NCBI GenBank assembly: GCA_013816485.1
Contig: JACDEI010000001.1
Coordinates: forward strand, 62,001 to 126,000
Direction: 5' to 3'
DNA from: Planctomycetota bacterium
GTDB lineage: Bacteria; Planctomycetota; UBA11346
Length of the DNA stretch: 64,000 bases
This document shows, in pieces, positions 41,701 through 48,693 of this stretch (positions are counted from its first letter, which is position 1; each line of letters opens with the position of its first letter). The translations under genes and the position numbers were made by a program. Under the pieces are notes generated by a model, which was not told the origin of the DNA, ran no database searches, and saw only the letters and a program-made list of their open reading frames with translations.

Positions 41701-44700
41701 AGCTTGCCGACCACTTCGACGAGGTCCTGCCCATGGAGACGGAAGCCCCAGCGCCACCTGCCGCGCCCTCTGCCGTGCCAACAGCAGCACCAGCTACGAC
41801 ATCACCCACAAATGTGACCGCGCCTCCCGCGACCCTCATCGAACGCGTGCTGCAGCAGCAGTTCGAGATCATGAACCAGCAATTGGCGATGCTGCGGGGA
41901 AACGCCGCGCCGGTCGCGCCGGTTGCGGTTGCAGGAGCGGCACCGGTTACGGCACCCGCTGCGGTCGCCGGTGAGTTCAAGGCCTTCGGTCCCTACAAAC
42001 CGGTGCAGCGCGGTCCCATCGGCGGTCTCACCGCAGCGCAAACGGTCTACGTCGCGGACCTGACACGGCGTTACCTAGCGCGCACTCCGCACTCGAAGAC
42101 CTCGACCCAGGAGCATCGCGCCCATCTCGCGGATCCGCGCGTGGCGGCGGGATTCCGCGCGCAATGGAAGGAAATGGTCTATCCCATCGTCGTCAACCGC
42201 TCCAACGGTGCGCGCCTGTGGGATGTCGATGGCAACGAGTACATCGACCTGCTCAATGGTTTCGGCGCCAGCCTCTTCGGTCATTCGCCGTCATTCGTTG
42301 GCGATGCGATCAAGTGGCAACTGCAGCAGGGCGTCGAGATCGGCCCCCAAGCGCCGCTCGCCGGTCCAGTTGCGCGGCTGATCTGCGAAGCCACCGGGCT
42401 CGATCGCGCCACCTTCTGCAATACCGGTTCCGAAGCGGTGATGGCCGCGATGCGTCTGGCGCGCACCGTGACCGGCCGGTCAGCCATCGTCTCCTTCCTC
42501 GGCGATTACCATGGCACTTTCGATGAGGTGTTGGTGCGCCCACGCGGCACTCCTGATGGCTCGCCATCGACGCCCATCGCCCCCGGCATCCCGCAGGGCA
42601 AAGCCGACAACATCGTGTTGCTGGAATACGGATCGGATGGCGCACTGGCGTATCTGCGCGCACATGCAGATGAACTCGCTGCGGTGCTCATCGAGCCGGT
42701 GCAGAGCCGTCATCCCGGATTGCAGCCACGCGCCTTCCTGCAAGAGGTTCGCCGCATCACTGAGCGCAGCGGCACGGCGATGATCATGGACGAGGTTATC
42801 ACCGGCTTCCGCGTCCATCCCGGAGGCGCGCAGGCGGTGTTCGGGGTCAAGGCTGACCTCGCCACCTACGGCAAGGTCATCGGCGGCGGCATGCCGATCG
42901 GCGTGCTCGCCGGCAGCACCCGTTTCATGGATGCCCTCGATGGCGGCGCGTGGTCGTACGGCGACGACTCCTTCCCCGAGGTCGGCGTCACCTTCTTCGC
43001 CGGCACCTTCGTCCGTCATCCCGTGGCGCTCGCTGCGGCCTTTGCCGCGCTGAGCCATCTCAAACGCCAGGGCCCGGCGTTGCAGGAGACGCTCAACCGG
43101 CGCACCGCGCGACTGGTCGATGGTCTCAACGACATCTTCATCGCGAAGGACGTACCGGCGCGGGCAGAGGTCTTCGGTTCCATCTTCTATTTCTCCTTCG
43201 CGCCCGAGCACCGCCTGTGGAGCCTGCTGTACTACGCGCTGCGCCTGCGGGGAATCCACATCTGGGAAGGTTTTCCCAGCTTTCTGACCACCGCACACAG
43301 CGATGCGGATGTCGACGCGGTGATCAAGGCCTTCGGTGAGTCCGCGGAGGAGGTTCGCCGCGGCCTGTTTGGCGCCGATCGGCCACCGTTCCCCGACCAC
43401 AACCCGCGTGCAATCGGCGTGAGCGTGGCTGCGGCGCCCCCGCGTCCGGTCCCACTTCATGAACCGACCGCTCCCGCACTGGCAATGTCCGATCGCAGCT
43501 TCCCGCTCAGCGAGGCGCAGCGTGAGATCTGGCTCGCCATCGCGATGGATGAACGCGCCTCATGCGCCTACAATGACGCAGTGACCGTGGATCTGCGCGG
43601 TAATCTCGACCAGACGATCCTGCGACAGGCGCTGCAACGGTTGATGGCCAGACATCCGGCGCTGCGCACCACCTTCAGCGCTGACGGTGAGAGCCAACGC
43701 GTCGCTGATGAACGGTCGTTGCCGGTGACCGAGATCGACCTGCGTTCATTGCCGCCGGAAGCGCGCGAGGGAAAGTCCGTCGACCTGCGCGATGAGGCCA
43801 CGCGCACGCACTTCGATCTGGTTGATGGTCCACTGATACGCGCGCTGCTCATCACGCTCGATGAGCAGCGGCATCAGCTCTTCCTGCTGGCCCATCACCT
43901 GGTCTGCGATGGCTGGTCATTCTCGGTCTTGCTGCAGGATATGGGCGTCATTTACAGCGCCCTGTCCGCGGGCAGCGAACCGATCCTGGCGCCGGCGGTG
44001 GCGTACCGGGATTATGTGGCATGGGAGGCGGAGACAGCGCAGGGACCGGAGGGCCAGGAGTCCGAACGCTTCTGGCGTGCGAGTCTTGCCGGGCTGCCGG
44101 ATCATGCCGAGCTGCCGCTCACCGGACCACGTCCGGCGCAGCGCATATTTTCCGGAGCCACTGAGCGCATCACCATGCCGGCGGAGCTGTGCGAGGCGGT
44201 GCGCCGGGTCGGCGCCGAGCACGGGGCCACGGTATTCGCCACCCTGCTCGCTGGTTTCCATGCCCTGGTGCAGCGTCTGAGTGGCCAGAGCGATGTGGTG
44301 GTGGGCATTCCCGCGGCGGGACAATCGACGATCGGCCACGATGCCCTGGTCGGTCATTGCGTGAATCTGCTGCCGCTGCGCCTGCGTGGTGCCGGGAATG
44401 ATTCGTTCGCCGCCCACATTGACAAGACCCGCGATGCAGTGTTCGATGCGCACGAGCACCAGTTCTCGACCTTCGGCGGGCTGGTGCGGCGGCTGCAGGT
44501 GCCGCGCGAAACCAATCGCGCACCACTGATTTCGGTGCTGTTCAACGTCGATCGCGGGGGATTCAAGGACCAGCGTTTCGCTGGATTGGAGGTCGCGATC
44601 GCCTTGCAACCCAAGAGCGCGGTGATCTTCGATCTCGGATTCAACATCATGGAGACCGCCGGCGGCACGGTGCTCGATTGCAATTACAATCCCGAGCTTT

Positions 44701-47585
44701 TTTCCGCGGCCACCATCCAACAGTGGCTCGGACACTACCTTACCCTGCTGGCTGCCGGCACCGCGGCACCCAGCACCCTGCTGGCCAAGCTGCCGTTGAT
44801 GAATGCCACCGAGCAGCAGCGTGTGCTGGTGGAATGGAACGCCACGCGTTCGCCATACCCGCGCGACGCCACTGTCCATCAGCTCTTCGCCGACCAGGCC
44901 CGGCTTACTCCTGAAGCGGTGGCGGTGCAGGAAGGCAGCCACCGGCTGACCTACCGCGAACTCGATCAGCGCGCCAACACGGTGGCCCAGCAGTTGGTGC
45001 AGTTTGGCGTCGGCCCGGACCAGGTGGTGGGCGTATGCATGGAGCGCTCCCTCGATCTGGTGGTGGCCGTGCTCGCCATCCTCAAAGCCGATGGTGCCTA
45101 CCTACCGCTCGATCCGCATGATCCCCGCGATCGCCTTGACTTCATGATCGCGGACGCGCGTGTGGCGCTGATGCTCACCCAGCGACCGCTGCAGGAAGCC
45201 ATGGCCGGGATCGTCAGCCACGTGCTGGTGGTGGATGCGGCGGCGACACCGCCGAGCGCGCAGGAGGCGCAGAGCAGCGGTCGTGGTGCCGAACAGCTGG
45301 CCTATGTCATCTACACCTCCGGATCGACCGGCAAGCCGAAGGGCGTTGCGGTCGAGCACCGCGGCGTGGTGCGACTGGTCAGGGGTGCCGATTACGCGCA
45401 CTTCGGTCCTGACGAGACGGTGCTCCAGCTCGCTCCATTCTCGTTCGACCTGTCGACCTTCGATCTCTGGGGCACGTTGCTGAACGGCGGGCGCCTGGTG
45501 GTGATGGCGGATCCTCATCCCTCGCTGGAGGACATCGGCGAGGCCATCCGCCGCCACGGCATCACCACCATGTGGCTGACCTCCGGCCTCTTCCACCTCA
45601 TGGTCGATGAGCGCATCGACGATCTGCGCCCGCTTCGCCAACTGCTCGCCGGTGGCGATGTGCTGTCGCCCGCGCACGTCCGGCGGGTGCTCACCGAATT
45701 GCCCTCCTGCCGGATGATCAACGGCTACGGTCCCACCGAGTGCACCACCTTCTCGTGCTGCCATACGGTGCGCTTGGAGGACATCGGCAGCGCGGTTCCC
45801 ATCGGTCGGCCGATCGCCAACAGCACGGCCTACATCCTCGATGCCGAGATGCAGCCGGTGCCGCCGGGCGTGCCGGGCGAGCTTTTCCTTGGCGGTGACG
45901 GGGTGGCACGCGGTTACCTCAACCGTCCGGAGCTGAACGCCGAGCGCTTCCTGGCCAATCCATTCGCCCCAGGCCGCCTCTATCGCAGCGGCGACCTCGC
46001 GCGTTGGCGCCCGGACGGGACCATCGAATTCCTCGGTCGCAACGATCACCAGATCAAGCTGCGCGGATTCCGCATCGAACTGAGTGAGATCCAGGAAGCC
46101 ATCACCCGGCACAGTGGCGTACGGGAAGCGGTGGTCACGGTGCGCGAAGAAGTCGCGGGCGATAAACGCCTGGTGGCCTATCTGGTCGCGGTGAATCCCG
46201 GCCAAGCCGATCTCGCCGAGGCGGTGCGCGAGCATCTGCGTAGCCGCCTGCCGGACTACATGATCCCCGCGGTGATAGTGGTGCTCACTGCGTTACCGCT
46301 GACCGCCAACGGCAAGCTCGACCGTCGCGCCTTGCCGGCGCCCAGTCGCGACCTAATGCGCGCCGGCGTCCATGCGCCTGCGGTGGCCACGCCGGCGCGC
46401 GTCCCCTGGCTGCCGATGCACTTCCAGCTCATCCAGATCTGGGAGGAGATCCTCGGCCTCAAGGGCATCGCCATCGATGAGGATTTCTTTGCGCTCGGCG
46501 GTCATTCCCTTTCCGCGGTGCGCATGATGAACGCCATCCAGCGCGACTTCGGTGCCCGTCTTCCGATGACCGTCCTCTACAACGCCACGACCATCGAACA
46601 CCTGGCGGAGGTGCTGGTGCCTCAACTGGGGAAGGAGATACGGCCCGTCATCAACCTGCAGCCCGGAGATGGCGGCTGTCCCTTCTTCTACCTGCATGGC
46701 GATCTGCTCAGCGGCGGCTTCTACTGCCTCAACCTCGCCCGCCATCTGGGCGGCGACATCCCCTTCCACGTCTTGCCGCCGGCGCGGGTGGATGGACAGC
46801 CGCTGACGCCGACGATCGAGGAGATGGCCGCCATCCACCTGAGCCACCTGCGTGCGGTGGCACCGCATGGGCCGTACATGCTGGCGGGTTTCTGCATCGG
46901 CGGGGTGGTCGCTTTCGAGATCGCCCGTCAGCTGCGCGCGCAGGGTGAGGAGGTCGCCTTCCTTGGCCTGATCGACACCGCCGCCTATCAGTCATGGTCG
47001 CTCAATCGCTTCGTCACCAATGGCCTGTCGGCCCTGCTCGGACGCAACCATGACCGCCGTCTGGCGGATTTCGCGCGCAGGAACAATCGTTACGAGCGCT
47101 TGCGCATGGTCTGGGCCATGCCGGCGAAGGAAGGCTGGGCGGTGGTGCGGGGATGGATAGGACGATGGTTCGGGAATGCCGCCGCGGCCTTGCCGTCGCA
47201 TCCCGTGGAGTCCGAAAAAACCAAGAGTCGGGATGTCACGAGCGCCTACTTGTGGGCCGCCGGTGGCTATCGACTGCGCGGCTATGACCGCGCCATCGAC
47301 TGCTTCCTCTCCGATGAGATGGCCGGCGAAGCGAGCGATGCGGTGCGCCCGTGGCGGCGCGTGGCGGCGGGCGGGTTGCGCATCCATCGGGTGCCGGGCC
47401 GGCATTTGGAGGCGATCACCACCCATATCGGCGCCCTGGCCGCCGCCATGGCGGCAGCGGTGCGGACGGCGCGCGCGCCGTCAGTGCGCGCGCGGGCAGT
47501 GCGCGATGGCACCGCCACCTCGCCGAGCAGCAACTCGGCGCAGGCGACCGAGGCAACCGAGGCGACCGAGCCGAGCTATGGGTGA
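38730..47585 (+). CDS. Hybrid PKS-NRPS: KS-AT-ACP-aminotransferase-C-A-T-TE
   Basis: 2951 residues. Ketosynthase (about 10-440): Cys183 (SACSTS), EAHGTATPLGDP, NIGHLEVASG. Acyltransferase (about 535-820): Ser634 (GHSVGE) and SHAFHSAM, the HAFH type for malonyl-CoA. ACP Ser959 (LGFDSL). A class III PLP aminotransferase of the glutamate-semialdehyde/MycA type (about 1125-1550): Lys1382 (YGKVIGGG). Condensation (about 1580-2015): HHLVCDG with His1722-His1723. Adenylation (about 2040-2540): YVIYTSGSTGKPKGV. Carrier Ser2593. Thioesterase (about 2645-2905): Cys2722 in GFCIGG replaces the usual Ser. With no ketoreductase, it should extend a starter by malonate, convert the beta-ketone to an amine, add one amino acid and release. 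Confidence 0.93.
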   Translation: MNNDEHPDAIAIVGMAGRFPGARDVREFWRNLIAGTESVTFFGDQELEANDGRADDASYVGARAMLDGVECFDATFFGFTPREAELMDPQHRVFLETAWTALEDAGHDPARFPGAIGVYAGQSLNTYLLANLCRDRAAIDQLTGGYQVDGYQTVLGNDKDYLATRVSYKLDLRGPSMTVQSACSTSLVAVIQACQSLMSYQCDLALAGGVSITFPQRRGYIHQEGGIVSPDGHCRTFDAAAAGTVFGSGVGVVALRRLSEALADGDHIHAVIIGSALNNDGGLKVGYMAPSLERQAEVIAMAHAVAGITADAIGYVEAHGTATPLGDPIEVAALTKAFRATTSATGFCAIGSVKTNIGHLEVASGIAGLIKAALAVEHGVIPASLHYTAPNPQIDFANSPFCVQTATAPWAPAGGWLRRAGVSSFGVGGTNAHVVLEEAPSVPAAAPARSDQVVVVSARTPAALAATTARLAEHLTAHPELPLAEVAFTMQVGRRAFQHRRAVVAHTTTEAAAALVAAPAAAQRAEGGAGGQASAAPTVAFLFPGQGAQHHAMGAQLYRDEPIFRHHVDEACDLLAHNHGLELRDVLFAGTANPDDSRLNQTALTQPALFVTCYALARLWQEWGIKPSVLVGHSVGEYVAACLAGVFNLADALSLVSTRGRLIQALPGGAMLAVRLAESAVTPLLTGTLALASVNGPEACVVAGPTVEIDELESRLIARDIGCRRLRTSHAFHSAMVEPMLAEFATVVRSLTLKAPQIPIISTVTGIRLSDAEATDPAYWTRHARQTVRFSAALTALAAAEGGGGRILLEVGPGRTLATLARQTLPSHSAQPSLGEPTADEGTAMAEALAKLWSAGVAIDWMAVHRPHRRRRVSLPGYAFEPHRHWVEPPRSTVPVQPVIAAPVPVLAEPKEIPGMTSPRLPRRERLRQQLASLFSELSGQDLRPVDPASSFLELGFDSLFLTQASQALTKRFASKVTFRQLLGDFDSMAKLADHFDEVLPMETEAPAPPAAPSAVPTAAPATTSPTNVTAPPATLIERVLQQQFEIMNQQLAMLRGNAAPVAPVAVAGAAPVTAPAAVAGEFKAFGPYKPVQRGPIGGLTAAQTVYVADLTRRYLARTPHSKTSTQEHRAHLADPRVAAGFRAQWKEMVYPIVVNRSNGARLWDVDGNEYIDLLNGFGASLFGHSPSFVGDAIKWQLQQGVEIGPQAPLAGPVARLICEATGLDRATFCNTGSEAVMAAMRLARTVTGRSAIVSFLGDYHGTFDEVLVRPRGTPDGSPSTPIAPGIPQGKADNIVLLEYGSDGALAYLRAHADELAAVLIEPVQSRHPGLQPRAFLQEVRRITERSGTAMIMDEVITGFRVHPGGAQAVFGVKADLATYGKVIGGGMPIGVLAGSTRFMDALDGGAWSYGDDSFPEVGVTFFAGTFVRHPVALAAAFAALSHLKRQGPALQETLNRRTARLVDGLNDIFIAKDVPARAEVFGSIFYFSFAPEHRLWSLLYYALRLRGIHIWEGFPSFLTTAHSDADVDAVIKAFGESAEEVRRGLFGADRPPFPDHNPRAIGVSVAAAPPRPVPLHEPTAPALAMSDRSFPLSEAQREIWLAIAMDERASCAYNDAVTVDLRGNLDQTILRQALQRLMARHPALRTTFSADGESQRVADERSLPVTEIDLRSLPPEAREGKSVDLRDEATRTHFDLVDGPLIRALLITLDEQRHQLFLLAHHLVCDGWSFSVLLQDMGVIYSALSAGSEPILAPAVAYRDYVAWEAETAQGPEGQESERFWRASLAGLPDHAELPLTGPRPAQRIFSGATERITMPAELCEAVRRVGAEHGATVFATLLAGFHALVQRLSGQSDVVVGIPAAGQSTIGHDALVGHCVNLLPLRLRGAGNDSFAAHIDKTRDAVFDAHEHQFSTFGGLVRRLQVPRETNRAPLISVLFNVDRGGFKDQRFAGLEVAIALQPKSAVIFDLGFNIMETAGGTVLDCNYNPELFSAATIQQWLGHYLTLLAAGTAAPSTLLAKLPLMNATEQQRVLVEWNATRSPYPRDATVHQLFADQARLTPEAVAVQEGSHRLTYRELDQRANTVAQQLVQFGVGPDQVVGVCMERSLDLVVAVLAILKADGAYLPLDPHDPRDRLDFMIADARVALMLTQRPLQEAMAGIVSHVLVVDAAATPPSAQEAQSSGRGAEQLAYVIYTSGSTGKPKGVAVEHRGVVRLVRGADYAHFGPDETVLQLAPFSFDLSTFDLWGTLLNGGRLVVMADPHPSLEDIGEAIRRHGITTMWLTSGLFHLMVDERIDDLRPLRQLLAGGDVLSPAHVRRVLTELPSCRMINGYGPTECTTFSCCHTVRLEDIGSAVPIGRPIANSTAYILDAEMQPVPPGVPGELFLGGDGVARGYLNRPELNAERFLANPFAPGRLYRSGDLARWRPDGTIEFLGRNDHQIKLRGFRIELSEIQEAITRHSGVREAVVTVREEVAGDKRLVAYLVAVNPGQADLAEAVREHLRSRLPDYMIPAVIVVLTALPLTANGKLDRRALPAPSRDLMRAGVHAPAVATPARVPWLPMHFQLIQIWEEILGLKGIAIDEDFFALGGHSLSAVRMMNAIQRDFGARLPMTVLYNATTIEHLAEVLVPQLGKEIRPVINLQPGDGGCPFFYLHGDLLSGGFYCLNLARHLGGDIPFHVLPPARVDGQPLTPTIEEMAAIHLSHLRAVAPHGPYMLAGFCIGGVVAFEIARQLRAQGEEVAFLGLIDTAAYQSWSLNRFVTNGLSALLGRNHDRRLADFARRNNRYERLRMVWAMPAKEGWAVVRGWIGRWFGNAAAALPSHPVESEKTKSRDVTSAYLWAAGGYRLRGYDRAIDCFLSDEMAGEASDAVRPWRRVAAGGLRIHRVPGRHLEAITTHIGALAAAMAAAVRTARAPSVRARAVRDGTATSPSSNSAQATEATEATEPSYG

Positions 47586-47598
47586 TCGCAGGCGATCC

Positions 47599-48525
47599 TC
47601 AGCGCGGTGTATCGGGTCCGAAAAGTGTTGTCCGACCACATTTGCGTCCGCCCAACGCTTTGTACACGCCGAGCAGTCGCAGAAAAAGATGCAGCATGGC
47701 TCCGGACAGCGGACGGCGCGCACGCACCGGGGCGCAGACGTCATCGATCACGTCGCGCCAGTTCGACGCGTTGGCGAAATTCTGGGCCACGGCCACGCAG
47801 GTCGTGAGGAGCCGCGTTGTATGCCACCAACCCGTCGGCAGCAGGACGATCTCGCCCGGCTCCTGGACGAAAGTCTGCGCGCGCGCCTGGTTGAACAGCG
47901 GAAAGCGATCGAGGTCAGGGTTCTCGATGTCCTTGATCTGCGAGAGCATGCCCTGGGCGTACAGGTAAGGCGTCTGGTCCGGAGCGAAGATGGTGAACTG
48001 CTTGCGTCCCGACAGCAGGCAGAGCGCGACGTGGCAGTGCGCGTAGTCGTAATGGAGCTCGCCCAGGCGGGTGCCGGCACCGCCGATGAACAGTTCGACC
48101 TCGGCAGGACGGTTGAGCGAGGCGGTGACGGTGCCCGAGGGATAACGTCCGCGCAGCCAGTTCGGGAAGACATAGTCGATGAACGGTTGCAGATCGCGCA
48201 CCAGCGCGGGATCCAGTTCGCGGATGATCTGGTCCTTCAGGTAGGGTGCGGGATCGGCGGGCGTGGAGGCGACGACGCGATCGATGTAGGCTCCCAGATT
48301 CCATGGGGCGTCGGCGATGAGCACCTCGCGTGCTCCGTAGCGGCTCTTGAAGAACTCCGGCGTCCAGTCCGTCAGCGCCTTCCAGTTCGTCAGGGCACCG
48401 GTGACGATCACCGGTTTGCGCGGGATGAGGTACTGTTCGACGAACTCATCATAGGCGAGACCCGAGCGCCGCTCGATGACTGCCGTATCAAGGCGTGGAG
48501 TGCTGCCGATGGGGGGGGTGGGCAT
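47599..48525 (-). CDS. JmjC/cupin-8-like Fe(II) 2-oxoglutarate oxygenase
   Basis: 308 residues. The start at 48525 (MPTPPIGSTP) is preferred over TTG/ATG options upstream. The fold pattern is that of FIH-type JmjC proteins: PVIVTGALTNWKAL near the start, the iron site H-x-D in LHYDYAH, then KQFTIFAPDQTPYLY and the distal His in LPTGWWHTT. Such enzymes hydroxylate proteins or small molecules, including carrier-bound residues. The gene is convergent with the PKS-NRPS, 13 bp between stops, so a tailoring role is possible but it is not in the same operon. Confidence 0.75.
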   Translation of the reverse strand: MPTPPIGSTPRLDTAVIERRSGLAYDEFVEQYLIPRKPVIVTGALTNWKALTDWTPEFFKSRYGAREVLIADAPWNLGAYIDRVVASTPADPAPYLKDQIIRELDPALVRDLQPFIDYVFPNWLRGRYPSGTVTASLNRPAEVELFIGGAGTRLGELHYDYAHCHVALCLLSGRKQFTIFAPDQTPYLYAQGMLSQIKDIENPDLDRFPLFNQARAQTFVQEPGEIVLLPTGWWHTTRLLTTCVAVAQNFANASNWRDVIDDVCAPVRARRPLSGAMLHLFLRLLGVYKALGGRKCGRTTLFGPDTPR

Positions 48526-48672
48526 GTGAATTCTGCCGAGGGCTGTGGCAGGACGTTCACGGCGCATGGGCCAAGTCCGGACTGGCGTAGGAAAAACGAT
48601 GATAGCTTCGGCCGGAACACTGTAAATGTTGCCGTGATGGCATATTCCCAGACCGCTCGCGGACGTCGCTGC

Positions 48673-48693
48673 GAGGGATGCCTATGATCCCTC
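48673..48693 (+). promoter_or_regulatory. Hairpin enclosing the kinase start codon
   Basis: gagggat (48673-48679) pairs with atccctc (48687-48693); the 7-nt loop gcctatg contains the ATG at 48684, and gaggg in the 5' arm is the likely Shine-Dalgarno. The structure could hide the ribosome site until melted. It may also be chance in a G+C-rich leader. Confidence 0.4.
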
